Notes: generated from the letters alone by a model not told the origin. DNA of 64,000 nt from Gambelia wislizenii (GCA_030847615.1 JAUMIR010000005.1:244194645-244258644); one strand, 5' to 3'; positions 48,819 through 62,075 are shown, counted from the stretch's first letter. Translations and numbers: made by a program.

Positions 48819-49895
48819 AAGCCAGTTCGACTCTAGGCTGCATTAATAGGAGTATAGTGTTTAGATCAACCCAAAGGGTGTTCAGCAGCTCCTCTTCGTC
48901 TTGGAAAGATGTGACCAGTGGGGTGCCACAGGGTTCTGTCCTGGGCCTTGTGCTATTCAACATCTTTATCAATGACTTGGGTGACAGAATTAGGGGCATA
49001 CTTACCAAATTTGCAGATGACACCAAATTAGGAGGGATAGCTAATACCCTAGAGGACAGGATCAAAATTCAAAATGACCTGAATAGACTAGAAAGCTGAG
49101 CCAAAGCTAACAAAATGAAATTCAATACGGAGAAATGTAAGGTACGGCACTTAGGGCAGAAAAATGAAATGCATAGATATAGGATGGGGGAGACCTGGCT
49201 GAACGAGACTACGTGCGAAAGGGATCTAGGAGTCCTAGTAGACCACAAGTTGAACATGAGTCAACAGTGTAATGCGGCATCTAAAAAGGCCAATGAGATT
49301 TTGGGCTGCATCAATAGTAGTATAGTGTCTAGATCAAGGGAAGTAATAGTGCCACTCTATTTTGCCTTGGTCAGACCTCACCTGGAATACTGTGTCCAGT
49401 TCTGGGCACCACAATTCAAAAAGGATATTGACAAATTGGAACGTGTCCAGAGAAGGGCGACTAAAATGGTGAAAGTTCTGGAAACCATGCCTTATGAGGA
49501 AAGACCTAGGAAGCTGGGTATGTCTAGCCTGGAAAAAAGATGGTTAAGGGGCGATATGATAGCCCTGTTTAAGTATTTGAAGGGGTGTCACACTGAGGAT
49601 GGAGCAAGCTTGTTTTCTGCTGCTCCAGAGACTAGAACACGGAACAATGAATCCAAGCTCCAGGAACAGAGATTCCACCTCAACATTAGGAGGAACTTTC
49701 TGACAGTAAGAGCTGTTCGACAGTAGAACACACTCCCTCGGAGCATGGTGGGGTCTCCTTCCTTGTAGGCCTTTAAACAGAGGCTGGAGGGCCATCTGTC
49801 AGGGGTGTTTTGATCATGATTTCCTGCGTGGCAGGGGGTTGGACTGGATGGCCCTTGTGGTCTCTTCCAACTCTACAATTCTATGATTCTATGAC
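48819..49895 (+). repeat. CR1 LINE, longest copy, chimeric 5' end
   Basis: Two frames carry the reverse transcriptase: DVTSGVPQGSVLG and LTKFADDTKLGG (with the FADD catalytic motif), a TGA at 49098, then CKVRHLGQKNEMHR and [20 protein letters not shown]. The 3' end has TTCTATGATTCTATGA. The first 60 bases (GGCTGCATTAATAGGAGTAT) match a more 3' part of the same element (49303-49335), so the 5' end is a joined fragment. Confidence 0.92.
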
Positions 49896-51116
49896 CCCAA
49901 ATGGCTTAAGCACTTTGGATAGATCCTTTAGAGTTCAGACTAAAACCCAGAATAGATTCAATGCCCCACTGAAACACAAATCATCAGCCATCGCTGCTGT
50001 AGTTTTCAGCAGAGTGGTAGGCAGTCTCACTATGTGCAAAAAATATACATACAGCTATGCACAGTTCACTTAAAATTATATGCTGTTTTGTATTTGTAAA
50101 ATAACCTTCATTATGATATGTGGTGGGACTTCCTTTAAAAAACAAAGACTTGAAGGTTTCTCCAAATAAGACCTTTCATTCTCAGAACGATCCAGTTTTG
50201 AAAGACATTTAGGGCCAGACAAGCCATTTTTGAGCAACAATAGTACGTATGTGGAAATGGGCAATCAGTCCTAACTTATAGACACCTAGTGGACACATAC
50301 AGTTTAATCAATGAACCATGAATACAAATTCAGATTGGAAGCTATTGAACCGTTGACTAGAGGTATGATTTTTTATTTATTTATTTATTTTTACTGAAGC
50401 AATACAACATATAGATGCATTACAGAAGAATTCTCAACATTTTAACAAATGATTAGTTTTTCTGAGAAATTTCTTAACAGAGAGAGGAAAACTGCCTCTG
50501 GAAATATCAAGAATTTCCAGTTCTTTTTATTTTGACTTTACCTGCATATGCCCAGGTTTGCTTCCAAACTCTTTCTTGAAATATCTCGAGTTTCCCTCCC
50601 TTCCCCTCCCTCATGTTCTTCCTTCTCCCTCTCTCACTGCTCACATATTGTATCTAGACTCATGCGATGTTTTAGAAATTCACTGTCACCGATTTCCACT
50701 GGGCCTTCTTTATGAAACTCTTGAGACTTCTAGGGACATTTCCCCCTACCCGGCAGTGTCCTCAGTTCAGAATGTTGCTCACTTTCTTTCAATAGTGCTT
50801 ACGATTAGCATAAATATGTTCCAGCATGATCTACCATTCATCGGGGCAGGGGGTTCCCTTACAATAACTGGGTTGCAGCCTTGGTCATGGGCCCTTGGTT
50901 CTGGTAAAATATATCCTCCTCATCAGCAAGGATGTTACAGCTGCCAAATTCCTGCACAGATTGTTTTTAGCATCCCCTCCAACTGACCAATTCTTTGATT
51001 GGAGAGTGTGTTATTTGCCCAGTAACAATAACACTATGTGCATCTGATGAAGAAGACTATTTCATAAAACACTTGATTATTAGTCTTTAAAGATATGCAA
51101 GATGCTTTGCTGGGAG

Positions 51117-51120
<4 letters not shown>
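49896..51120. other. Unrecognised, with a fragment of the hairpin repeat
   Basis: TTTATTTATTTATTT at 50371-50392 is a short microsatellite. CATCTGATGAAGAAGACTAT at 51042 resembles the repeat at 14340. Nothing coding. Confidence 0.45.

Positions 51121-51154
<34 letters not shown>
51121..51154. repeat. TG dinucleotide microsatellite
   Basis: About sixteen uninterrupted TG units. Confidence 0.97.
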
Positions 51155-51156
<2 letters not shown>

Positions 51157-52765
51157 TAATGAATGTTAGGAGCTTCCAATCATTCTAGAATTGGGCTGTA
51201 TATACAAAATGGGCTGCTCATATCCCCTGGGTTACCGCAAAGGACATGGTTGCTATTATTGCCCACTTTTAGGGCTTTGGGTGAGAGCAGAAAGAAAAGG
51301 ACAACAGGAGAGCATGAGACAGAGAGAGCTCATGTGAATGATAAATAATCCTCTCGAATGTGTCTGCTGGCAGAGCCAAGCTGGGGAGGCACTTTATTAA
51401 AAGGCCATTAATTCCAAGTGAGACGCTGTGGAATGCCAGATAAAACACAGAGAGTCACCCGGGCAATTCAGACCCAGAAAACAAAGGAGGCAACATGTAC
51501 ATTGGGGAGCAAGAAGTCTGGGCACTTTAAAGTTGCAAGCCAGCCAGACACCTCTGAAGAGAAGGATACAGAAACAGAATCTGTTTGCCACAGTGCTCTC
51601 CACCAGAATTTGAGACAGAAAACAAGTGACAATCTTGGAATGCAAAATCCCACCCGCTTGCAAAATCTTGTTCCTTGTTGCTAGTGAAATAGATCAGCAG
51701 GAGAAAGAAAAGCCATCATTTTAAACAGTCGTCTAATCTCGATTTTATTCCAGCAATCTTGTCTGCCACTAACCTGCCATTTAAAACTTATAAATATATA
51801 CGTATTTAGGAAATATGATCCTTCATGATTTTTAAGAATTCTGACAAGTGTTGATGTAAAATAGCTTCAGATCCTAGGGGAAGGTGGAAGATTTAAAAAA
51901 ATGACACTGTTGTTGAGAATTCCCTTGACACCAGCAGCATGTTGCCAATTGGGCTATTCCTTTCTAATCAGAATGTGCAAAAACAATATGGTCCCTTTTA
52001 TGCTACATAATTTATCACCCCATACAGGCATACTTCAAATACCAAAGTAGATGTGTTCCTGTTCATTACTTCTTTAACAGAAAATTTGGTACCAGAAGCA
52101 GAAATAATGTGGAGAGAATTGGGATAGGTTTTTACACCAAAGAAAAGAAGAGCATCTCAATGTGTTTCAGCAAATGTATTGTCCAAAACTCATCAGTATG
52201 TGCATGTAAATTGAAACAACCAGGTCAGTTATGTCTCATGTGACTGAACAAAAACACTTTGATCCTTCTAGAGACCACTTGAAGGTTTCTTCCAAAAGGT
52301 ATCCAGGTATGACTTTGTCTTTCACCAGCTTCCAATTTTCTTATGATTTCCATTTTGGTGGCCAAACTTATCAATCTATGCTCTTAATGTGCTGGGAGAT
52401 ACCTGCTGAGGCAGACTAATCCACTCTCCTCTTTTCTCTCTGTTTTGCTGTTGAATCATGCTCAGTAAAAGGGTTTTTAGAGACAGCTGCTGTTTACCTT
52501 GCCTGTAGTAAAGCAAGGACACACAGCTACAGTACAATCAGCTGCAATAAAATACTATTCTTTTCTGGCTCAGGTTTTTATTGCATTGTTTACTATAGAC
52601 ACACTGCTACAGCCTGACACCAAAACTCTGTGCTAATAGAAAATGTCCAGCTAGAGAGAGGAGGAGGGGAATTTGGGCTGGGTAGGCATAAAAAGTTTTG
52701 TAAAAAGCAGCTTTTTTTTTTTTTTTTTTTGTCAGAGACTCTGCTAACTGAGGTGTGCCTGTATT
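51155..52765. other. Unrecognised non-coding stretch
   Basis: A T run of about 20 lies at 52711-52730, just before a palindromic element. No gene was recognised. Confidence 0.45.
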
Positions 52766-52962
52766 CTGCTTTAACCGACATACCTACACCCTATGGAATC
52801 CTGGGGTTTGCAGTTTGGTGATACCAGAGGAGCTCTCTGGTAGAAGATTCTAAACTCCTCTCCCTAAACTGCAAATCCCAGCATTCCACAGGATGTTGCC
52901 ATGACAGTTAAAGTGGGGCACTTTATAGCACTTTAATTCTGTAGTGTGAAAGGACTCCATTT
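52766..52962. mobile_element. Palindromic MITE family P, copy 3
   Basis: TATGGAATCCTGGGGTTTGC and its inverse GCAAATCCCAGCATTCCACA give the hairpin; GACAGTTAAAGTGGGGCACT follows as in copies 1 and 2. Confidence 0.72.
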
Positions 52963-52985
52963 TAAGTGCATTTAATTAAGGGATT

Positions 52986-53647
52986 AACTAGATGAGAATA
53001 TATAATGTGGATTGCTGTGCATTCATGCAAATTCGCAGCAGCGTTCATTTGTTTCCACGGTCCTTTGGCAAAATCGCTAGTATGTGAAACAACCATGCCT
53101 GCAAATCAACTAGTATGTGAAACAACCATGCCTGCAAATCAACTAGTATGTGAAACAACCATGCCTGCAAATCAACATGATGGCTGAGAGTGAATTACTC
53201 ACATTATTTTTCTCTACAAGTTGTCGCCACTGCACAGTATTTTTTAAAATTCAAAGGTGTGCAAGTGCAACCTTCTGCTTATAAAAGCTGTTTGGTCCCC
53301 TCAGCGCAGCAAAAAAGTGCACGATCAATAACATGAAACTCCAAAATTGCACTTCCGGCCACTTTGTTGCTGGCAAGCCTGCCCTCCCACACGTCTGGCC
53401 AATCAGCTTTCCACTTCTGCCCTTGCGAAGAATGCACTGCTATGCAAATTGGATGTCCAAACAAGCAGTAATGTGCATTTCCATGCATTATTCAAAAAAC
53501 CTTGGGAAAAACCACAAAGACTTTTTCTATGCAGTAAATGGAGTTTTTGGCCCCTCTCCTTCAAAACACTGTGAATCTTGGTTGGATCTAATTGGGACAA
53601 AAGGTATTCTCTGCAAAATCTATTAGGATTATTTTCACTGTCTAGAC
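52986..53647 (-). mobile_element. hAT-like dispersed element, family H, inverted copy with triplicated segment
   Basis: AACTAGATGAGAATATATAA at the left and TTATTTTCACTGTCTAGAC at the right are the family ends in reverse order. The body shares GATTGCTGTGCATTCATGC and similar parts. A 33-base unit is repeated three times inside. Confidence 0.7.
53077..53175. repeat. 33-base tandem repeat, three identical copies
   Basis: Units start at 53077, 53110 and 53143, each beginning CTAGTATGTGAAACAACCAT and ending TGCAAATCAA. They are identical over 33 bases, so the duplication is recent. Confidence 0.93.
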
Positions 53648-54879
53648 AACCTCAAAGTTAAATTAAGTGTACTGAAATCATAGGAACAGAAACATTTAAT
53701 TTGTACTCAAGCCCCACAGATTTAATGTTCTGGATTTTTAACATTTGCACATTTTTCTGAAATGTTGGTAGTACTGTGACAATTTCTCTCCAAAGAGTGA
53801 GATCTCTGACTATATGATATCACTCTCATTTAGATAAACTAATTGTTTTTGTAAATTAAATTATACATTTATATCACATTTATTCCTGATCTGTTTATTA
53901 GATTGGTACACCACTTGACAGTTGAACACTCCAAGTATCAAAATTCATACCCAAAAAAAATCTTTAAAAATCATATGAAACAATAATTATTGTAAACCAT
54001 GAAAAAGACCTAGGACTTTATCAGATGCAGCAAATATGGCATCATAATGATGCCTAATGATCGCGAAAGGACATGCATACCAGATGACGTTGTCCTTTCA
54101 GGATCATGTAAAGTCCAAAAGCTGTTCTTTTTTATTAACAGCCCAAGCCGTCAACTGATCTCCTGCGGTGCTTTGTTGCCAGCATTGCTGGCATTTGAAA
54201 CTTTGTGCCATTATGCTTAGTGAATACAGCGTCAACTCTCAGAACACTTCCAGGTGAGATCAGAACAGCCAGGTACGGGATTTTTTTTTAACCTCCCTGG
54301 TTTACTCGTAATTTTTAAAGTATGTTTATGTGCTTTTGTGTACGTTTTATGTCTTCATTTTGCTTTAAGATTTAAATTTACCATGCTCAAGTCTTCTCGT
54401 GAGAGGCAGCAAGATCTCAACCCCAGAAGTTCACAGAGCTCTGTCTGTGCTCTGTCACTGCTGGGGTTGCTTCATTGATGCTGCTAAAGGTAGGTCTGAT
54501 AGGGGGGTTCTTTTGCAAGCATAAAAATGATACAAAATATGCTGGCGAAAGAACATTAAAATAATCTGATAAATTTCCTAATCCCTACAGGAGCAAGTAC
54601 ACTTCTCTAGTTGAGAATATGCTGGCTGATTCTAGCTCAAATTGGGTCCCAGCTAGAAAGGGTCCCACAGTACAAGGGTGATATTTTTCTTGAACCTTCA
54701 AAGATGGAAGCAGGGCTGGTATTCCTCCTTGAACTATAGGTGCAGAAATGAAGTTCAGAATTTTAAAACTTCTACTTTGACTTTGGAGTGTTTTTTATTT
54801 AGATTTTGCAGAGGTGCAACTGTGCATATTTATTGGCATTTCCATAACGGAGAGACAGGAAATTGACAATGATCATGTG
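53648..54879. other. Unrecognised non-coding stretch
   Basis: AT-rich; no element ends or gene features recognised. Confidence 0.45.
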
Positions 54880-55215
54880 AGAGAGAGTCTCCCCTGCTGT
54901 GGCAAACCAGTTATGAAATGCCCTCCCATTAGAGGCCTGACTGGTGCCTAAATTGCTGTCATTTTGGCTCCAAGTGAAAACATGCTTCTTTACAAAAATT
55001 TAGGGACTAAGTGGTTTTATACAGATCCACACATGTGCATTGTTTTGAATTGTTTTAAAATATTTTAACTGGTTTTAATCTTTTTTTTTTTAGCTTATCA
55101 AATTGTTCAAGATGTTTTAGCCTTTTAAAATCATTTTACTGTCTACATTGTTTAAAATTGATCATAGTAATTTTATTGTATGTCACCCTGAGATTGTTAA
55201 ATAGAGCGTGAGAAT
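54880..55215 (+). repeat. L2-like LINE fragment
   Basis: The + strand has decayed phrases NALPLEA and LLSFWLQVKTCFF, related to the fragment at 24380. ATTGTTTTAAAATATTTTAA and similar AT-rich tail sequence follow. Confidence 0.5.
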
Positions 55216-55607
55216 TAAATGATGAAGAGTTTTCCCATATGTGAGCTTAAGCAAACATCCAGACTTTGCTCATTATGTTGTAGTCCCTCCCATTGACACG
55301 ATCTGGTCCCATGGAATAACTTGAAATAAATGATAAGGACGGATCTTGGCTGTGGTTTTACAGTGTACAACATTTCCTGTGCAGGTAAATCAAGACAAAA
55401 GGATGTCGATAGACAGTTTTATGGCCTACTTGGCAGACTTAAAGAGTATGCAGTCATTCACAGGAATTAAATGGAGATGAATTGCCCTTGCTTTCCTCTT
55501 TCCACTGTATTCCTCTGCTGGGATTGTAAACATAAGTATCAAAGGTGCTACAAGAACCTTTTGCATAGATGGGGTATTTCTTTTAGTCTTCCAGGGTTGC
55601 TGACATA

Positions 55608-55815
55608 CTGTAGAAATAATGCAGCTTGAGACCACTTTAACTAGCATGGCTCCATCCTATGGAATTCTGAGATTTGCAGTTTGTTGTGGCACCAGAACTC
55701 TATTGCAGAGAAGGCTAAATATCTCACAAAAATGCAAATCCGAGAATTCCATAGCATTGAGGCATGGCAGCTAAAGCCATATCAAACTGGATTATTTCTG
55801 CAGTGTGTCAGCAGC
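55608..55815. mobile_element. Palindromic MITE related to family P
   Basis: AATAATGCAGCTTGAGACCA and the inverse ending in CAAACTGGATTATTTCTGCA form terminal arms; GGAATTCTGAGATTTGCAG pairs with its inverse in the middle. Confidence 0.7.
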
Positions 55816-55991
55816 CTAAGAAGTGTTGTGGGTATACTATACCCAACTTCTGTTTTCCTGGACTCCCCCTAAAATGTTGTAAGGCCCCCAATTATATTTA
55901 AGGAAAAGACCCCTCCTCCTCCTGTTGCAGCAACAACAACAAACCAAAATTTAGCATGTGGTCTCCTAGAAGCAAGATGTACAGGTGGAAC

Positions 55992-56145
55992 CAGGGACCC
56001 ATTCATACTACAGAATTACATATAGTGCTATTGTCCCACTTTAACTGCCATGGCTCCATCCTCTGGGATTCTGGGACTGTGTAGTTTGGGGAGGTACTGT
56101 ACCACTCTGGTTGAGGATTCTAAATGCCCCTCTCTAAACTAGACT
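55992..56145. repeat. Half copy of palindromic MITE family P
   Basis: ACATATAGTGCTATTGTCCC and ACTTTAACTGCCATGGCTCC match the left arm. The right arm is missing after CCCCTCTCTAAACT. Confidence 0.65.
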
Positions 56146-57320
56146 TTATATTTGTCTATGTATATGTGTGTGTGTGTGATATGCATATACTTACATGTAA
56201 ATATTGAGGTACTGCAGGCTGGAAGAGATCAAGGAATCACTAGAAAATGTTGTAGTGTGCATCAAGAATGCTCATTCACATGCTTTGTGTTTCTGTCCTT
56301 GATAAGATGAATGCACCCAAGCTGTATGCTATCTGGAGCATTTTTTTTTTCATTAGATCGGCAGAATATTTTGCTCAAATACTTCTTTAGCAGCAGCAGC
56401 AAGAACAACAACAGAAGGCCCTAGTGCTGATGTATGGTTTGAAATGCCTGGGGGATCACTTCATAATGGAAAAGCTCACTAATCAGATGAAGGAAGCAAA
56501 GGCACAGACTAAACCTGAAACATTTTACACCCTCTGATATCCTTTTCTATATTATGTAGATCCCTTGTCACAGGTCCAGCCTCTCTACAAACACTAGCTG
56601 ATAAACTAAAAAACACTGCTGACTTAATGAAATGCCTTTCATGTTACCTTGATCTTTCACTGGAATAATCTATCTATGTCTGAGACATTTACTTCTATAC
56701 TTAAAAGTGTGTGCATATGTGTTTGATGTAGTAACTCTTCAGTTATTTCTATGCTGTTCTGCTATTTGCTATTATAATTTGTTTGGTCTTGTTTTATTGT
56801 TATTGTTACAATTTATTAATTTTGTTGCACAACTGCATTATTAACTTTATTGTAAACTGCCTCTGTGTGTGTGTGTGTGTGTGTATTTGTATACAGGTTT
56901 GTGTTGTTGTTTTGTTTGTTTTTTAAGGGCAGGGTAAACTTACCTAAAATAAATGAAATAGTGATTTGTATGGCATTTGTACCAAAACTTGGAGATTTTA
57001 TTTTTGGAATCACGTCTTCCAGAAACCCCAAAAGTCTTCCAGAGGTCCAGCCAGCATAGCTGAGCTGATGAGCCCTAAAAGTTGTTTTGAAATTAGGCTG
57101 ACAGCTGCAGGCTGCATGTAAGCAAGTTGGCAGCGATATCCTATGGCTGTGGCTAGCCCATCTCTGAAGTTCAGCATGCATGGCTAGTGGCCATGATGGC
57201 TGAGGTATTCTGGGCATTGTAGTCCAAAAGGTAACTTGTGATGCAGGAAGGAGGAGGAACTGCTGAGTGTGGTGGAAGTAGCAGGATACAGAAGAAGCAC
57301 ACCATTCTTACTCAGGGGTA
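56146..57320. other. Unrecognised non-coding stretch
   Basis: A TG microsatellite lies at 56864-56884. A - strand frame (57217-56816) has no recognisable similarity. Confidence 0.45.
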
Positions 57321-57835
57321 GTCCAGACAGTGAAATAAATCCTCATAGAATCCACAGAGAATCCCATGTGTCCAAATGGGACCCCACAGCATTCCGCAGC
57401 ATTCCATCATTTTTGGAGCAAGAGGGAGCAAAATCCAGAAAACTACAGGGGAAAAGCCTTCAGTGTGTGTGTGGAGCTTGCTAAGAAGACAGCACCCAGA
57501 ACCGCCATGTTGGATTCTCACCATAATGGTTGTGTGCTGAGGCAACAAAACAGCCTTTCTTTTCTTCATTCTTTAAGCGGAAGATCGCTCTTCCACACCT
57601 TGGATTTAGTTTTTTTAAAAAAATACTGTTTGGGAGGGGCAAGTCGGGGAGTATAGAACCACAAGTAATTAACTCGCGCCCACCACCTTGATTTGCTGGT
57701 ATGCCTCTGTGTGAACAGCAAGCACAGACAGCTTCACATACAAGTGACCTAGCAAAAAAATTGTTGAGAGAGATGAAAGCTGCTGCAAATTTGTGTAGGT
57801 TCACACCAATCCACATTTTATTCCCTCATCTAGAC
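57321..57835 (+). mobile_element. hAT-like dispersed element, family H
   Basis: GTCCAGACAGTGAAATAAAT opens and ACATTTTATTCCCTCATC plus TAGAC closes it. The body includes CCGCCATGTTGGATTCTCA and GCTGAGGCAACAAAACAGC, shared with 34433-35063. Confidence 0.75.
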
Positions 57836-60800
57836 CAGCCCTCAGTCTCTTAAAAAGACCAACAGAACAAAACAAAACAAAACAAAACAAAAAAAGCATA
57901 TTTAAAGACAGGTAGAGAAAGAAAATCACCTTATTTTCTCAGGAACACTATACTACATTTGTAGTGCAACCACTAAATATGCCCTATCCTTGACACCCTT
58001 CAATCTGACTGTCTGGAGAGCAAAGCCTTTGAAATTCATCAGAGGACTCAGATTGCTATGGCCCTATATCCCAGTCCAAGGCCATTTAGAGCCATAAGAA
58101 TCAATACCAGCACTTTAAATTGACCCCAAAGGTGGTAAAAGATAGAAATGTATCTTTAATACAAATGATAGGATCGTGCAAAATGTCTATCTGATCTGTT
58201 TCATGCAAGCTTCATTTACATGCTTGTGACTCTAATTTTAACAGGTAAATAAGAACTTAGAAACAGGACATGTGTTGTGTATTGGTTTCCTCAAAAGCGA
58301 GGAGGTATGCCCTCCAACCATCCCAATTGGCAGGGACGGTATGATTAATCTTCCATTGTCCCCCTTTTTCAGTTGCTATCAATATGTCCCCATTTTACTC
58401 TCCTCTTCCTCCTACCTTCCCCCTTTGTCCTCAGCTTACTTCAATTGCTGCAAACTGAGTTCAAAGAGTTGTCTGCACTCAGTTAACTCAGCAGGGAGAA
58501 GAGGAGAGGAGGCATGCAATCTTGTCCTTCCCAGTAGGCTCAGGCCAAAGTAAACTGCAGCAGCCTCTCCTAGCTTGTCTGTTTTTCATCATCATTATCA
58601 TGATCTTGCAATCTTGACTACACTCTGATGTTTCTTGGCCACACACATCCCAGTTTTCATCTGTGAAATGTCAGAGAGTATGATAGCTCAGTTCTGCCAA
58701 CAAGCAGTAGAACTAAATTGAGCTCAAACGTATTGGTTCTTCAGCAACTCAGAGAATTATGAATAAGACAAAGGAGGAACTGAAAGAAGATGGTATCTTT
58801 CTGAGTCAGTGCTCATTTCTCATCTTTCCCTGCTTTTAAAAACAAAACAAAACACTACCTTGCCAGGATGTAAGCTCCAGGCGGCTGTCATGCATTGCCT
58901 TCTGGCTGACCTGAAGCTGACCTGGGTCAGCCACAGCTATTAAAAACAGAACACTGACACTCTCCAAGAACCTAGTATTCAGCGTTGGGTTACAGCATGA
59001 CCTAGGAGGGGATGGGTGTGTGCCAAAGCATGCAAAGATTAATGTCCTAGATACTGTTGTGAACAACGTTGGCAGTGGGGGGGGGACATAAGACTATCTC
59101 AACATTAACACCAATTCAGATTCCTTTTAAATTTACATTTGCACATTTCTGGAAGCCAATGCTATAGCCTGTAATGATACAGTATGCTCTCACAAACACA
59201 ACAGGTGCAATGGAGTCAAAATTATGGGCTTGTACATTCAGCTGAGTTCAGCAGGAAAATGAAACATGTGCTTAACCCCTCTGGGGGAAATGTCTCAGAA
59301 GTTCTGGGACAGAGCACATGCTTTGCCTGCAAAAAGTTGCCAAATTCAATCCTGGTATTTCTTGTTTAAAAAAAATGTCAGGAAACTGGACTAGGAAATG
59401 CCACTGTGGCCTGCGAATTTGGAGAGCCACTCTGCCATTTGGAGTGGACAAGACTAGGGAAAAGTTACCTTTGGGGACTTCAGTGGCCACACATTTTGGG
59501 ATTCTGGGAGATGAAACCCAAAAAAGTAATTCTGGGAGTGGGCAATAGAAGACTAGCTAGACTGGTGGTCTGCCTCAGTGTAACTTTGGCTCAGAGAGAC
59601 TCTGGCCAAGATGGCTGACCATTAGCAGCATGATTCATGCACTGCTCTAGCTTTGGGGATTTATTATTATCTTTAAGCATATAAAGATATGGAAGGATTC
59701 CACAAGGGCAGAAACATAGTCTTCCCAGGTAATCCCCCAGCTCAGGAGTGGATCTTAGGTAGAGATCCATGCCCTGGAAACTATAACAGTCCCCACAGCA
59801 AAGCTGAAGAATCACAAAAAATCATTAAGGTCAGCTAGACAGAAGCTTCTCTGAATAAAGATTTCCAATATTATCAAAGAACCTTGGATGGCCCATCCTG
59901 AACAGGGAAGAAGAATCCGTCTAGTCTGTTGGTGATTTATTATGCACATGAGTACAAACAATTTGCATCAGAAATATTCAAACTGCAATCTCCATTGATA
60001 AAGTACTTGAAAATGAAACGTAGTATTGAGACAGGCAGGGCTTGTCTACACTAAGGGCAAAAGCTCAAATAGACTCCCTGATCTATTCTGCCCCAGGCCT
60101 GCTCCAGAGCCACACCGCTACCTGTTCCCCCATAGGGACATTGGGTAGATCCTGATGTTGCTTTGGTCCACCAACTTTTCTCCATCAGCTCCCACTGCCA
60201 CTGCCTTTCCTCCTTCAACTCCCTGGCAGAGCCAGAACAAATCCTTGCCTGCCAGGTGTTGCCATTTACCTCAAACAGTGGACTTAAAATCAATAGATAA
60301 AAAGTACAAAACCTAGAAACAGGAATTAAGAAAAAGCCTGAACAAACAAGGAAATCTTATCTAGATAGACAATCTAGACAACCTAAAGTCCTAATAATTT
60401 CCAAAAGTTCACAGTTCAGCAAACACAGCTATGATATCCAGTGTTGTATTATCATGACCTCCCTCAGCACAAGCCAGTAGAGAATACAGTGTATGTTCTT
60501 ACTTTAAAGGTGGTGAGAAGATAGCTCCTCATAATACTGTTTCAGAAAGCATACACTGTGTGCTGTAAAGAATGAGGAAGCCCTTTTGGGGCACCCAGTT
60601 GCTGTAGTCCCTTTCAATCCTCACCAGTATCTTGTCTTCCCCATGTGGATTTGCATAATAACTACCCCCCCACAAAATATACTGATTGGTATCTCTGACT
60701 TCTATCACATTGAAAACCAAGTGCCAGTATAGCTTATCTTTTATTTGATAAAAATAGACACTACTCAAATCTATGCTCCAGTATCAATTAAAGATTCAGT

Positions 60801-61149
60801 ACATTCCATCAATGTTAGTACTTCTTGTTTTGTTTCATAGAAATCTACCCTACCTTTTGCATAAGAGCTCCAAGCCTGTTATACTATCTGTACAATTTGA
60901 TAGAAATACCCCATTATTAGAAAAAACTGAGTACTGTATTTTCTTTTCTTCCCCCTCCCATTTATTTGTTTCTTCATGTAACATTTCCTTAGCCTTGCAA
61001 TATAAAAAATGCTTCAAGGCAGCTTACAGTTGATAAAAGCAATATAAAAATAACAGCCAATGGAGCAATCCTACAATTAACATTGAACAAAAGGTGTGGT
61101 TGGTTTTTAAAGTTTTTTTATAAAGAGTAAGCATCAGGTTAGCTTTCCT
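57836..61149. other. Unrecognised non-coding stretch
   Basis: AAAAC units lie at 57869-57892. A part at 58285-58400 may be an old repeat (CCATCCCAATTGGCAGGGAC). No coding features. Confidence 0.4.
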
Positions 61150-61690
61150 GAGAAAGCATTCCAGAGATGCTGTGCTGCTGCTATTTGCTTTCAAGTCAGC
61201 TTTGATTTATAGCAACCCTGTGAATAAATGACCTGGTCATAAACAGACCAGCTCAGGGCTTGCAGACTTAGGGCTGTAGCTTTCTTGACTGAGTCAATCC
61301 ATCTGCAATGTGGTCTTTCTCTTTTCCTACTGACTTCAATTTTATTAAGCATGACTGCCTTTTTCAATTACTCATGTGGTCTCATAGTGTTGCAAAGTAG
61401 AATAGTCCAAGTTTAGTCATTTTCACTTCTAGTGAGAGTTCAGGCCTAATTTGCTCCCAGACCCATTAATTTGTCTTTTTAGCAGTCTGTGGTATCCATA
61501 GAACTCTCCTCCATCACCACATTTCAAGTGAGTTGATTTTCTTCTCACCAGCTTTCTTCACTGTCTAGCTTTCACAACCATACATAGGAATTGGAATTAC
61601 TGTTGTCTGGATGATTCTGACTTTGGTATTTAATGGTACATCTTTACACTTGAGGATCTTATTGTAAGAACTGTTTGTATCTATATCACG
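61150..61690 (-). repeat. Non-LTR LINE fragment, RT C-terminal region
   Basis: The - strand reads LNTKVRIIQTTVIPIPMYGC with ES next, a conserved phrase after the RT domain in many LINEs, then decayed sequence such as KKINSLEMWWWRR-like pieces. A BovB/RTE-type origin is guessed, not shown. Confidence 0.5.
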
Positions 61691-61885
61691 CAGAGTGCAA
61701 TGAGCCAGTACAATATGAGCTTGTGGTAGAAAACAGGAAAAGATACTCAGGATGCTCTTAGAGTTGCCATAATTCTCTTCCACAAAACCAGGACAAAAGT
61801 ATACAGGACTGGATTGGGCAGATTATCAATAAAACCCCCGAAGCAAACCACATTTTGACATTTAACAGTTTTATTGCATATTTCA

Positions 61886-61918
61886 GTAGTAGTAGTAGCA
61901 GCAGCAGTAGGAGTAGCA
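61886..61918. repeat. AGT/AGC trinucleotide stretch
   Basis: A mixed run of AGT and AGC units directly precedes the CR1 3' end. Confidence 0.85.
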
Positions 61919-61920
61919 GC

Positions 61921-62075
61921 ATCATAGAATCATAGAGTTGGAAGAGACCACAAGGGCCACCTAGTCCAACCCTCTGCCATGCAGGAATACATAATCAAAG
62001 CACTCCTGACCAACGACCATCCAGCCTCTGTTTAAACACCTCCAAAGAGGGAGACTCAACCACACTCGTAGGTAG
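61921..62075 (-). repeat. CR1 LINE, short 3' fragment
   Basis: ATCATAGAATCATAGAGTTG and GAAGAGACCACAAGGGCCAC mark the CR1 3' end on the - strand. It is 5' truncated near 62075, leaving only the last codons ([11 protein letters not shown]) and tail. Confidence 0.88.

Noticed and set aside
53077..53175. CRISPR-like array
   Set aside because: The units are directly adjacent with no spacers, and the context is a vertebrate transposon copy.
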